A stretch of 64,000 nucleotides of DNA, taken from positions 103,055-167,054 of the forward strand of contig NZ_FLOC01000007.1 of the NCBI RefSeq assembly GCF_900089755.1, in the 5' to 3' direction. The notes beneath the pieces are model-generated. The model saw only the letters and a program-made list of their open reading frames with translations, was not told the origin of the DNA and searched no databases. The position numbers and the translations under genes were made by a program. Shown piece after piece: positions 1-7,842 of the stretch; the first letter of the stretch is position 1; each line of letters begins with the position of its first letter. This DNA is from Marinomonas aquimarina (GTDB lineage Bacteria; Pseudomonadota; Gammaproteobacteria; Pseudomonadales; Marinomonadaceae).

Positions 1-649
1 TCACCAGTGTTAGGTTTGGGCGTTTCATGGCGCGGCGAAGGTAGGCGTTTGAGGTGGAAGCTCGTACGCCATCTTTGACCGTCATATGCATCGGACCAAA
101 GCCTTCTTGACGGTAACCATTGTAGTCGTCGGTCATACCGTAGCCCGCTTCGGCCCCCGCGTTGATAAACGCTTGGTACAAAGGGTTCATGGTCATGTCG
201 TTACCGTTGTTGGTCGACAATGGGCCGTCACCACCACGGTAAGTGTCGGCCCCGCCTTTCCAAGATTCGGCGCGTTTGAAGTACGGCAGCACGGTTTGGT
301 AGTTCCAGCCTTTGGCGCCGTGCTCTTCCCACTCGTCGAAGTCGCAGGCATGGCCACGCACATAGACCATGCCGTTAATAGAAGACGAACCGCCTAACAC
401 TTTACCGCGCGGGCAGTGCATTTCTCGGCCGTCTAGGCCTTGTTCTTTGTCCGTGTGGAATTGCCACGCGTACTTGTCGGTGTTCATTGGGTAAGATAAA
501 GCGGTCGGCATCTGGATAAAGATGCTCTTATCAGAGCCGCCCATTTCCAGTAGTAACACCTTGTATTCACCGCTTGCCGTTAGGCGGTCCGCCAGCACAC
601 AGCCTGCGGAACCTGCACCAACAATGATGTAATCGTATACGTTGCTCAT
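1..649 (-). CDS. betA: Choline dehydrogenase, N-terminal part (cut by window edge)
   Basis: Flavoprotein of the GMC oxidoreductase family that oxidises choline to betaine aldehyde at the inner membrane, the first step of glycine betaine synthesis. The ATG is at 647-649. The product opens [20 protein letters not shown], with the GxGxxG dinucleotide-binding motif for FAD, and about 25 codons later shows LLLEMGG. The GMC signature [20 protein letters not shown] is near residue 80. About 216 codons are in the window and the C-terminal catalytic part lies beyond base 1. It starts 14 bases after betB, so the two are almost certainly cotranscribed. No frameshift seen. Confidence 0.95.
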   Translation of the reverse strand, partial: MSNVYDYIIVGAGSAGCVLADRLTASGEYKVLLLEMGGSDKSIFIQMPTALSYPMNTDKYAWQFHTDKEQGLDGREMHCPRGKVLGGSSSINGMVYVRGHACDFDEWEEHGAKGWNYQTVLPYFKRAESWKGGADTYRGGDGPLSTNNGNDMTMNPLYQAFINAGAEAGYGMTDDYNGYRQEGFGPMHMTVKDGVRASTSNAYLRRAMKRPNLTLV

Positions 650-663
650 GCTGCCTCCGCTGC

Positions 664-2121
664 TTAGTAAGGGCTAGGAATATCTGTCATTGAAACCAAG
701 ACACTTTTCACTTGGGTGTAAGCACGTAGTGTCTCAATACCGTTTTCACGACCCACACCAGACTCTTTGTAACCGCCTACTGGCATTTCTGCTGGCGACG
801 CGCCCCAAGTGTTGATCCAACAAATCCCCGCTTCTAGCTGTTTGATCACACGGTGAGCACGGCTCACATCTTTGGTGAAAACACCTGCTGCAAGGCCATA
901 CTTTGTGTCGTTGGCACGACGGATCGCTTCGTCTTCGTCTTTGAAACTTAGTACTGACATGACTGGGCCAAAGATCTCTTCACGAACCTGTGGCATGTCG
1001 TCAGTGCAGTCAGTGAAAACGGTTGGTTGAACGAAAGCGCCGTTGTCACAGCCGTTTGCTGTGTGGCGTTCGCCGCCACATAACAAGGTTGCGCCCGCGT
1101 CTTTTGCCGCTTGGATGTAACCTAGGACTTTTTCCATGTGGTCTTGGTTAATCAATGAGCCTACTTGAGTGTCCATATCCATTGGGTCGCCAATGATCAT
1201 GGCTTCGGTACGCTGTTTTAGTTCTGCTTTGAAGGCGTCTAGCATGTCTTCGTGAACAAATACGCGAGTACCGTTAGTACACACTTCACCTTGAGTGTAG
1301 AAGTTGGCCAGCATGGCACCGGATACCGCTTGGTCAACCGGCATATCAGGGAAAATGATCAGCGGTGATTTACCGCCCAGTTCCATGGTCACATCTTTTA
1401 GCGATGATGCTGATGCCGACATCACTTTCTTACCTGTGCCGACTTCACCGGTGAAGGATACTTTGTCGATCTCTGGGTGGTTGGTGATCAATTGACCGGT
1501 GCTGGCGTTGCCTTGCACGATGTTGAACACGCCGTCAGGAAGGCCTGCCTCAGTGAAAATTTCCGCCAGTTTGTACGCCGTTAGCGGTGTTTCTTCGGAA
1601 GGTTTGAAGATCATCGCATTGCCTGCCGCCAACGCTGGACCAGATTTCCAGCAAGCGATTTGAATCGGGTAGTTCCAAGCGCCGATACCAGCACAGATGC
1701 CCAGTGGTTCACGACGAGAGTAGAAGAAGCTGTCCGCATCGAGGTCTTGGAAGTCGCCTTGAATTTTGTCGGCTAGGCCGGCGTAGTATTCGATCACGTC
1801 GGCGCCGGTTTGGATGTCGACCACGATGGCTTCTTGCAGCGGTTTACCGGTATCCAATACTTCAAGCTTGGCGATTTCTTCGTTGTTTTCACGCAGTAGA
1901 TCAGCCGCGCGTTTTAGGATGCGGCCACGCTCAACACCACTCATTGCGGCCCAGATACGTTGACCCTGTTTCGCAGAGTCGATGGCGGCTTGCAGTTCAG
2001 CAGCACCGGCAGTTTCGATCGTTGCTAGTAATTCGCCTGTTGCTGGGTTGTAAGTGTTAAAAGTTTCACCAGTCGTTGACGCAAGGTAGCGGCCATTGAT
2101 GTATTGCTGCTTATTTGCCAT
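664..2121 (-). CDS. betB: Betaine aldehyde dehydrogenase
   Basis: NAD(P)-dependent aldehyde dehydrogenase that oxidises betaine aldehyde to the osmoprotectant glycine betaine. The 485 residues match the usual length (about 490). Visible motifs are [22 protein letters not shown] around residue 150-170, the catalytic glutamate in TMELGGKS (Glu247) and the catalytic cysteine in GEVCTNGTR (Cys281). The start is supported by GAGAGGTG a few bases upstream of the ATG. It is the first gene of betB-betA. The repressor gene betI is not next to it in this window, but a palindrome at 2205-2226 could be its operator. Assignment to betaine aldehyde rather than another aldehyde rests on the betA neighbour as well as on sequence. 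Confidence 0.95.
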   Translation of the reverse strand: MANKQQYINGRYLASTTGETFNTYNPATGELLATIETAGAAELQAAIDSAKQGQRIWAAMSGVERGRILKRAADLLRENNEEIAKLEVLDTGKPLQEAIVVDIQTGADVIEYYAGLADKIQGDFQDLDADSFFYSRREPLGICAGIGAWNYPIQIACWKSGPALAAGNAMIFKPSEETPLTAYKLAEIFTEAGLPDGVFNIVQGNASTGQLITNHPEIDKVSFTGEVGTGKKVMSASASSLKDVTMELGGKSPLIIFPDMPVDQAVSGAMLANFYTQGEVCTNGTRVFVHEDMLDAFKAELKQRTEAMIIGDPMDMDTQVGSLINQDHMEKVLGYIQAAKDAGATLLCGGERHTANGCDNGAFVQPTVFTDCTDDMPQVREEIFGPVMSVLSFKDEDEAIRRANDTKYGLAAGVFTKDVSRAHRVIKQLEAGICWINTWGASPAEMPVGGYKESGVGRENGIETLRAYTQVKSVLVSMTDIPSPY

Positions 2122-2204
2122 GTATCACCTCTCAAAACTAAATAACGGGTCCTGTATGGGACTGAAATAGGGGGCTCGAGATAACTTAGCACTGGGCTAA
2201 TTTT

Positions 2205-2226
2205 TTATTAAATGAGCGTTTAATAA
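2205..2226. promoter_or_regulatory. Palindrome upstream of betB, possible BetI operator
   Basis: Perfect 8-bp inverted repeat TTATTAAA-TGAGCG-TTTAATAA, about 85 bases upstream of the betB start codon. It resembles the A/T-rich palindromes with a central CGTT known for the choline-responsive TetR-family repressor BetI. Operator identity is inferred from position and pattern only. Confidence 0.45.
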
Positions 2227-2323
2227 AAATCATTGTACATAAAATGAGTGATTTTGAAATGGATAACGGCAAAAAAATTTCGCTCGGGGTGGAAAAAGTG
2301 GTGGTGTTGGGGCGCTCAGAGAC

Positions 2324-2358
2324 AAAAAAAGGGCCTTTACTCAATGAGTAAAGGCCCT
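2324..2358 (-). terminator. Rho-independent terminator of the CBM48 gene
   Basis: Eleven-base-pair stem AGGGCCTTTAC / GTAAAGGCCCT with a 7-base loop. On the minus strand it is followed by a run of seven T. It lies 22 bases after the stop of the gene at 2381-2686. Confidence 0.85.
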
Positions 2359-2380
2359 TCGGAACCGTAGACGAAAGTGT

Positions 2381-2686
2381 TTATATTTCGAGTACGCAGT
2401 TGTGTTCTGGGCTAACTGGGCTTTGCGCATAGGCGTCGGCACTGTCATCGTTGAGCCAAGTGGTGCCGTCGATCAAGTAGCGAAATTGATACTGCTTGTC
2501 TTTCTCCAAGTTGATGGTGGAGGAAAATACGCCGGTTTTCTGTTTACGCATCGGTGTGGCCGATTCGTCCCAATTATTAAAGTCTCCGACAAGGTGGACT
2601 TTCTTCACCCCTTCCAGTTGGTCGACTGGCAGGGCAAACTTCACTTTGCACTCGGGTTTGGTTTTCAAATAGGTTTTTTCGATCAT
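2381..2686 (-). CDS. Small CBM48 (isoamylase N-terminal-like) protein
   Basis: About 101 residues consisting of one immunoglobulin-like glycogen-binding module of the CBM48/AMPK-beta type. The typical features are VHLVGDFNNWD near residue 30, a middle segment ending in QYQFRYLIDGTTWLNDD, and a C-terminal NCVLEI strand. There is no catalytic domain. A longer frame starts at 2752, but the ATG at 2684-2686 is preferred because AAGGAG sits six bases before it. Homologues of this size are common in marine gammaproteobacteria and have no settled function. Glycan binding or regulation of a partner enzyme is inference. Single-gene unit with its own terminator. Confidence 0.8.
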   Translation of the reverse strand: MIEKTYLKTKPECKVKFALPVDQLEGVKKVHLVGDFNNWDESATPMRKQKTGVFSSTINLEKDKQYQFRYLIDGTTWLNDDSADAYAQSPVSPEHNCVLEI

Positions 2687-2936
2687 CTTCAGCTCCTTGA
2701 GTCCGCAACAGGATTCATGTGACTTATGCACATCCAGTTTTTTTGCAAGCAAGTCTTACGCCAATGGGGACAAGTTAGGGGGTTATCCCCAGTCCAGCCA
2801 CTGTAAAGCGCTCCTATAACCGATACTACATAATATGAGCGCTAAAAATGAGGGCATATTGTCTAAACTATGCACAATTTCTTGGCTTAAGCGGCTAAAA
2901 TATTAGCAGTAACACAATCATAATGAGGAGGTTTCC

Positions 2937-3056
2937 ATGGAATTCGCTCATGTGGTCTTACTTATTTTAGCCGTCGCCTTAGTCTTTAAACTTGCCTATC
3001 TGTGGTATCTCAAACACCATCAACAGGACAAGCATCACTCCCATCACGACTCTTGA
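2937..3056 (+). CDS. Small single-span membrane peptide, 39 aa, His-rich tail
   Basis: Short ORF opening MEFAHVVLLILAVALVFKLA, with one hydrophobic span (about residues 5-24) followed by a hydrophilic tail rich in histidine (KHHQQDKHHSHHDS). The ATG is preceded by GAGGAGG at 2925-2931 with a 5-base spacer, one of the best ribosome sites in the window. Its last 13 bases overlap the 3' end of the convergent gene at 3044-4777. Function unknown. The tail could bind metal, but that is a guess from composition. The strong ribosome site and clean membrane-peptide layout argue that it is real. Confidence 0.65.
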   Translation: MEFAHVVLLILAVALVFKLAYLWYLKHHQQDKHHSHHDS

Positions 3057-4777
3057 GTCGCCTCATGAGAGGTTAGGTAGCGTTTGCGTTTGCTGTCTTT
3101 GACCTTATTCAAATCCACCAATACCAAGCCGTCCACGCAGTAGCCAAAGCTTGCGTCGACACCAAAGTCGAGGAAGCGCACACCGCCGTCGTCACACAGT
3201 TCACTGTATTGTTTAAACAGCGTCGGCACGGCGGCGCCGAGATTGCCTAACTGCTCTTTCAGGCTACGGAAGTCTTCTTCGTAGCTGTCGCCTGTAAAGT
3301 AGCTAGCCAATAGTTCTTTGTGCTCTGGCTGAATCGTGTAACGGTTGTAAGAAGCCGCTAGATGATCTTGGTCGGCAAAATAGGTGCGGTAGAAGTGCAC
3401 AATCATGTCTTTCGCCAGTGGTGGGAAATTGCCACTCAAGCTGACGGGACCAAACATATAGCGTACTTCTGGGTGTTTCATTAGGTAGGCACCAATGCCG
3501 TACCAGAGGTAATCTAGGCTGCGTTTGCCCCAATACTTGGGCTGCACGAAGCTACGGCCAAGCTCAATACCTTGCTCGAAATAAGACTCCATATCACAGC
3601 TGTAACTAAATAAAGTGCTGCTGTAAAGGCTTTGGTCTTTGTCGGATTTTAGGTAACGGTAGACTTCACCAATGCGGTATGCGCCGACGATTTCCAGCTC
3701 CTCTTCGTCCCACAATACTAAATGGCGGTAGTACTGATCGTACTTATCCAAGTCTTTTTGCTCGCCAGTGCCTTCGCCCACTTTACGGAAAGCGATCTCG
3801 CGTAAGCGACCGATTTCCTGCATCAAACTCGACTCATGTTCGTATTCGGCCAAGTAGATTTGCTTGTTGTCTTTAGTCGATCCCAAGTGCTCAGCTCGTT
3901 TGAGCTCTAATTTTAGTTGCTGACGATTTTGGGGATGCGAGATGGTTTTTTCGGTCTTAAGCAGAGGCTTGCGACCCTTGGCAATGCGGTACAAATGACG
4001 CTTCACCAGCTTGTTCTTTTCTTTGCTGCTGAGTGGCAACTTAGCCAATTCTTGAATCGGAATTGGTTCACCCACTTGAATCGGGATGCGACGATTGCGT
4101 TGGCGGAACATCTCGTTGGCCAGCTGCATGGTCGACAATGGACGGTATACCCAAGAGCTGGTGTAGAACATCATCGAGTTACGGCCACCGATATGCACGG
4201 GCAAGATTTGACTGTTGGTTTTCTCAGCGATCTTAAGGTAGCTGGAGTTCCATTTCAGGTCTTTCACACCGCTCGGTGAGAGGCGCGATACTTCCCCTGC
4301 AGGAAAGATAATGACGCATTCTTCACGATGTAAGCAGTCCATGATGGCTTTTAATTGCTTACGTCCCGTTTTGCCGCCCATGTTGTCGACTGGCAGTACC
4401 AGACCTTTTAGGGCGTCAAAGCCCATCAGCAAGTCGTTCGCAACGATCTTAACGTCGGGGCGGATCTCAGCAATAAGGCGCAGAATCGCTAGGCCATCTA
4501 AGGCACCGAGAGGATGGTTAGCAACGATCAAGGTGCGGCCAATGGCTGGGATATTGCGGCGATCTACTTGGCTCGCTTGATAACCAAAATTGAAATGGTC
4601 CAGCACGCGATCAATAAACTCAAAGCCGACACAGCTGCCGTGTTGCTCGAGGAATTGGTTAACTTCGCTTTCGTGAAAAAGACGTTTTAAAAAGCTGACA
4701 GTGGGTTTGGTAATAAGAGGGCTCTTATCAAAAAAACCGGGGGCCTTACTGGAAATAATTTGTTCGACTTGTAACAC
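3044..4777 (-). CDS. OlsF-like bifunctional acyltransferase (PlsC domain plus GNAT/OlsB-like domain)
   Basis: 577 residues with two enzyme modules. The N-terminal half is an acylglycerophosphate-type acyltransferase with the H-x4-D core in NHPLGALDG (His88, Asp94) and the FPAGEVSR block at about 158-165. The C-terminal half (about 300-560) looks like the GNAT-type N-acyltransferase of ornithine-lipid synthesis (OlsB/hemolysin-like), with ELGRSFVQPKYWGKRSLDYL as a typical segment. This order matches OlsF of Serratia, in which one domain N-acylates ornithine and the other adds the ester-linked acyl chain. An ornithine-lipid role is therefore likely but inferred. The start is GTG at 4775-4777, with GGAG eight bases upstream. 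Confidence 0.75.
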   Translation of the reverse strand: MLQVEQIISSKAPGFFDKSPLITKPTVSFLKRLFHESEVNQFLEQHGSCVGFEFIDRVLDHFNFGYQASQVDRRNIPAIGRTLIVANHPLGALDGLAILRLIAEIRPDVKIVANDLLMGFDALKGLVLPVDNMGGKTGRKQLKAIMDCLHREECVIIFPAGEVSRLSPSGVKDLKWNSSYLKIAEKTNSQILPVHIGGRNSMMFYTSSWVYRPLSTMQLANEMFRQRNRRIPIQVGEPIPIQELAKLPLSSKEKNKLVKRHLYRIAKGRKPLLKTEKTISHPQNRQQLKLELKRAEHLGSTKDNKQIYLAEYEHESSLMQEIGRLREIAFRKVGEGTGEQKDLDKYDQYYRHLVLWDEEELEIVGAYRIGEVYRYLKSDKDQSLYSSTLFSYSCDMESYFEQGIELGRSFVQPKYWGKRSLDYLWYGIGAYLMKHPEVRYMFGPVSLSGNFPPLAKDMIVHFYRTYFADQDHLAASYNRYTIQPEHKELLASYFTGDSYEEDFRSLKEQLGNLGAAVPTLFKQYSELCDDGGVRFLDFGVDASFGYCVDGLVLVDLNKVKDSKRKRYLTSHEATQES

Positions 4778-4890
4778 GATATTGCTCCGCTAACCTTTAC
4801 ATATCTCGTAAACAGGCTAGGGAGTGACGGTGACAGGGGAGTGACGAATTTGTGTCGGCTTGATGACAAAGTGAACAGTTTTGTGGCGCC

Positions 4891-4918
4891 ACAAAAAAGC
4901 CGATCGGTGATCGGCTTT
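4891..4918 (-). terminator. Rho-independent terminator after the SutA-like gene
   Basis: Stem AAGCCGATC / GATCGGCTT with a 3-base loop. Read on the minus strand it ends in a run of six T. It directly follows the stop at 4925. Confidence 0.85.
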
Positions 4919-4924
4919 AGAGAA

Positions 4925-5110
4925 TTATTCGGCTTTAGGTTTGCTGTTGCCGAGGGTGATATGGCGTGAGCCTTTAAAATTGCTCTGGCCACTAACGCCA
5001 GGATCGATTTGCTCGATTTGTCCACCACGTGCCAAAAACTCTTCCATTTGTTTTTCAATTGTCGCGGATGTCTCCATTGGAACATCGGCTTGTTTCTTTT
5101 TTGCAGCCAC
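4925..5110 (-). CDS. Short SutA-like RNA-polymerase-associated protein
   Basis: 61 residues from a GTG start at 5108-5110 with AAGGA eight bases upstream; a longer frame starts at 5161 without a ribosome site. The segment KQMEEFLARGGQIEQID followed by GSRHI resembles, from memory, the C-terminal half of SutA, the slow-growth transcription factor of Pseudomonas that binds RNA polymerase. The long acidic N-terminal tail of SutA is missing; here the N-terminus is short and lysine-rich (VAAKKKQADV). It would be cytoplasmic. Single gene with its own terminator. The family link is moderately supported; the role is inferred. Confidence 0.6.
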   Translation of the reverse strand: MAAKKKQADVPMETSATIEKQMEEFLARGGQIEQIDPGVSGQSNFKGSRHITLGNSKPKAE

Positions 5111-5194
5111 GGTGTATTCCTTGTAATTTTTAGATTGAGTTCTAATTATATCAAATTTCAAGGGCCATGGCTTTAGTTTATTTTTTCGACGATA

Positions 5195-5878
5195 TTAGCC
5201 GCTGTTCAATGCACTACTAGGGTGAAAGTAGCGCATGATCGGATTGAGTAAACGGGTCATCCAACCGGTAAACTCGATTGGGGAGTCGAGCACAATCAAG
5301 CAGATACATTCAGCATCTTTGGTTACCCGAGGTTGATGTTTGTGGCTTTGATCGCGACAAATAAAGTCACCTTCGCGGTATAATCCGTCTTCATCGGAAA
5401 ACGCCCCCTTGAGTACCACGGTAATTTCATTACCGGTGTGGCGATGACTTGGCAGGCGGGCACCCGGTTTGACGCGGGATAAGGCAATCTGTACCCCACC
5501 CATTTCATTACTAAGAGTAGCCAGCTTGAACGAGGGGGTTAAATGAATCCAGTTCAAAGCATTAAAGCCTTTTGGAATAAAGCGGCGCAAGGATTCAGGT
5601 ACATACCGCATGCCCTCGCGTACCTCTGTCTCGGCGTCCGGTTGCGCTTGTGTGATGGCTGCCAACACATTGCTTTTAAGTTTGGCCATGTGCGCTTGGC
5701 TGGCGGTTTCAGTATGGCTGGCTAACATCTCTGCGCCGACCATATTAAGACGTCTTACTTGCTCGCGGCACTGGGAACATTGATCAAGATGCACGGACAC
5801 CGCTAACGCATGAGCGAGGGGCAGGCTTGCCGCAGAATATTCGGTCAATATGTCGAGTGTTGGGTGGCAGCTAAGCAT
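5195..5878 (-). CDS. chrR: ChrR-type zinc anti-sigma factor with cupin domain
   Basis: Anti-sigma factor that holds the ECF sigma factor encoded just upstream until singlet oxygen or organic peroxide triggers release. The N-terminal zinc anti-sigma domain has all four expected ligands, His5, His30, Cys34 and Cys37 (HLDQCSQC). The C-terminal cupin (about residues 100-200) shows the metal-ligand pattern HRHTGNE and a later HQPRV. Length (227) fits the family. The ATG is preceded by AGAGGT and lies 5 bases after the sigma-factor stop, so the two are translated from one message. The promoter at 6521-6550 implies autoregulation of the pair. Confidence 0.9.
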   Translation of the reverse strand: MLSCHPTLDILTEYSAASLPLAHALAVSVHLDQCSQCREQVRRLNMVGAEMLASHTETASQAHMAKLKSNVLAAITQAQPDAETEVREGMRYVPESLRRFIPKGFNALNWIHLTPSFKLATLSNEMGGVQIALSRVKPGARLPSHRHTGNEITVVLKGAFSDEDGLYREGDFICRDQSHKHQPRVTKDAECICLIVLDSPIEFTGWMTRLLNPIMRYFHPSSALNSG

Positions 5879-5883
5879 AACGA

Positions 5884-6459
5884 CTACCTCTTTATAATTA
5901 CGGATAACTTGTGCAACGCAAGGCGTACGCGAGACTTCACCGTACCCAAAGGCAGGCCCAGTTCTTGCGACGCTTCCGAGTGGCTTTTACCTTCCAAATA
6001 GACCTTTGACAGCACCTGCTGTTGTTCATTGGGCAATTGGCTTAAACCGTCACGGATACGCTCTTCATCACGTTGCTGTTGTGCTTCACGAAATGGATCG
6101 GCGTTTTCATCCGCCATCTCGCTCCAAAAATCTTCTGGATCTATATCGCTTTGGTAACGACCATTCTTGCGCATGTAATCAATGCGCGCATTACGAGCGA
6201 TGGTAAAAATCCATGTGTTTAGCGATGCTGTCGCTGGGTTATACAAATGCGCTTTATTCCAAATACGGATCATCACTTCCTGTGCAATGTCATCCGCCAT
6301 TAAATTGGCACCAGGCTGTGCCGCAAGGCAAAAAGCTCGGATACGTGGCGCGTAATGATCAAACAAGCGTTCCAGAGCTCGAGTATCTCGGGCGGTGGCA
6401 ACTTGTGTTATGGCGTCCACCAAACTGGTGTCGGCGCTGGTTTCAGAAACAGTGTTCAT
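5884..6459 (-). CDS. rpoE: ECF sigma factor of the RpoE/ChrR (ECF11) type
   Basis: 191-residue extracytoplasmic-function sigma factor. Region 2 contains MADDIAQEVMIRIWNKA and NTWIFTIARNARIDYMRK. Region 4 contains LPNEQQQVLSKVYLEGKSHSEASQELGLPLGTVKSRV, the helix-turn-helix that reads the -35 box. The ATG at 6457-6459 is chosen over an upstream frame start at 6522 because GGAG lies six bases before it, and because the upstream start would fall inside the promoter. Pairing with a cupin ChrR anti-sigma identifies the singlet-oxygen-responsive subgroup. It probably transcribes itself and the divergent operon from 6625. This is not the envelope-stress RpoE of E. coli. Confidence 0.9.
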   Translation of the reverse strand: MNTVSETSADTSLVDAITQVATARDTRALERLFDHYAPRIRAFCLAAQPGANLMADDIAQEVMIRIWNKAHLYNPATASLNTWIFTIARNARIDYMRKNGRYQSDIDPEDFWSEMADENADPFREAQQQRDEERIRDGLSQLPNEQQQVLSKVYLEGKSHSEASQELGLPLGTVKSRVRLALHKLSVIIKR

Positions 6460-6520
6460 CCTAAGCTCCAAACGTGCACGTGGGTCAGTCTGGGTGTGGC
6501 GAAGACCCCTTCGCAGTAGC

Positions 6521-6550
6521 ATTATACGAAGAAGTATTTGGCTTGGATCA
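6521..6550 (-). promoter_or_regulatory. ECF11-type promoter for the sigma/chrR operon
   Basis: On the minus strand, -35 TGATCC (6545-6550), a 16-base spacer and -10 CGTATAAT (6521-6528), about 60 bases upstream of the sigma-factor start. TGATCC with a downstream CGTA is the pattern of RpoE/ChrR-dependent promoters. The divergent promoter has the same spacing, which supports both. Confidence 0.75.
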
Positions 6551-6551
6551 G

Positions 6552-6579
6552 TGATCTAAAGACTTTTTTACAACGTAAT
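6552..6579 (+). promoter_or_regulatory. ECF11-type promoter for the lipid-modification operon
   Basis: -35 TGATCT (6552-6557), a 16-base spacer and -10 CGTAAT (6574-6579). It is back to back with the sigma-factor promoter: one base separates the two -35 boxes. The start of transcription would fall near 6586, upstream of the ATG at 6625. Confidence 0.7.
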
Positions 6580-6624
6580 TACCGCACAGACATACTTCAT
6601 TCTAGGACGCTCAGGACAATCTGT

Positions 6625-7074
6625 ATGCAGACAACCGACTTGAATCCCAAACATGCCTTAATTGAACGCTTTAAAGCGTTCTACAAGGACGTCAAGCATC
6701 CGCGTCTTGATGCTATTGGCGAAGTCTATTCCAGTCAGGTTAAGTTCCGGGATCCGATACACCAAGTCCAAGGTTTAGATAAGCTGCATGCTTACCTTTA
6801 TGACATGTGTGAAAGTGTGGGCAGTGGTCGGTTTGAATTCTTAGACCAACTAGTCGGCACGGATACCGCCTACATAAAATGGAATATGTACTTCCAGCAT
6901 CCTAAACTTGGCAGCGAGACCATTATTGTACGTGGCATGTCGCAAATCCAGTTTGACGATCGTATTTATTATCATGAAGACGTTTACGATATGGGGCAGA
7001 TGGTTTACGAACATGTGCCTGTTGTCGGTTGGGCGGTCAAACGACTGCGCAAACGTCTCACCACGGAGGGGTAA
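6625..7074 (+). CDS. NTF2-like (SnoaL-type) domain protein
   Basis: 149 residues with the single alpha-beta cone fold expected of NTF2/SnoaL-like proteins: an N-terminal helix ending in FKAFYKDVKHPRLDAIGEVYSSQVKFRDPIH, then strands with YIKWNMYFQHP and IIVRGMSQIQFDDRIYYHEDVYD. The frame is open from 6538, but the ATG at 6625 is preferred because the predicted promoter reaches 6579 and AGGA lies upstream. It is the first gene of an eight-gene operon whose stop and start codons abut or overlap. Homologues are standard members of ChrR-regulated clusters. The function is unknown; binding or isomerising a small hydrophobic substrate is a fold-based guess. Confidence 0.8.
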   Translation: MQTTDLNPKHALIERFKAFYKDVKHPRLDAIGEVYSSQVKFRDPIHQVQGLDKLHAYLYDMCESVGSGRFEFLDQLVGTDTAYIKWNMYFQHPKLGSETIIVRGMSQIQFDDRIYYHEDVYDMGQMVYEHVPVVGWAVKRLRKRLTTEG

Positions 7075-7830
7075 ATGAGTACCACAACAAGCAAAACAGT
7101 ATGGATTACTGGTGCCAGCTCTGGGTTAGGGCTGGCCTTAGTAAAGCATTATCTACTGACCGGCCATAAGGTGATCGCGTCAGCGCGCCGTGAAGGTGAG
7201 CTGAAACATCTGCAGCGCCTGTATCCAGATGAGCTTTACTTTATTCCATTCGATGTTACCAAGGACAGTGACATCGATACGGCTAAAGCGGCATTGGAGC
7301 AACGTACTAAGCGTTTGGATCTGGCCATCCTTAATGCCGGCACCTGCGAATATTTGGACATTGAAACCCCAGATTGGGCGCTGTTTGAACGGGTCAACCA
7401 AGTCAACTACATGGGCATGGTGCGTTCGTTACAGGTGTGTTTGCCACTGTTAAAAACCACCCCAGAGGCGCACTTAGTTGGGGTCTGCTCGCAAGCGGTG
7501 CAAGCGCCTTTTATCCGCTCCGAGGCCTATGGCGCGAGCAAGGCCGCAGTGCGTTATCTATTGGATTCATTACGCCTCGATCTGGCACCGGATGACATTG
7601 CCGTAAGCTGTATTATGCCAGGCTTTATCGACACGCCACTGACCCAGCGAAACGATTTTGATATGCCGTTTATTATGTCTCCTGAGCAGGCCGCCCACCG
7701 TATTGAGCAAGCCATTAGCAAACGCGTTTACGAATATGCCTTTCCAAAACGTCTGTCTGCGGTATTGGCACTGGCTCGTTTGTTTCCTAGAACATGGTTT
7801 AAGCACAACGCGCGCAAGCGTTCCAAATAA
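7075..7830 (+). CDS. Short-chain dehydrogenase/reductase
   Basis: 251-residue classical SDR. It has the TGASSGLG cofactor motif at 12-19, NAG at 87-89, and a Tyr152-x3-Lys156 catalytic pair in YGASK with a serine near 139. It is an NAD(P)-dependent alcohol/ketone oxidoreductase of unknown substrate. The ATG directly follows the stop of the NTF2-like gene. Membership of the sigma/ChrR operon suggests work on oxidised or unsaturated lipid acyl chains, which is inference from context. Confidence 0.88.
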   Translation: MSTTTSKTVWITGASSGLGLALVKHYLLTGHKVIASARREGELKHLQRLYPDELYFIPFDVTKDSDIDTAKAALEQRTKRLDLAILNAGTCEYLDIETPDWALFERVNQVNYMGMVRSLQVCLPLLKTTPEAHLVGVCSQAVQAPFIRSEAYGASKAAVRYLLDSLRLDLAPDDIAVSCIMPGFIDTPLTQRNDFDMPFIMSPEQAAHRIEQAISKRVYEYAFPKRLSAVLALARLFPRTWFKHNARKRSK

Positions 7831-7842
7831 AGGACAAGACAC

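Noticed and set aside
86..397. 103-codon plus-strand frame at the left edge
   Set aside because: Antisense to betA, which has clear family motifs; no ribosome site.
4687..5085. 132-codon minus-strand frame across the olsF-like start
   Set aside because: It overlaps the SutA-like gene, a terminator and olsF in another frame; low-complexity translation and no ribosome site.
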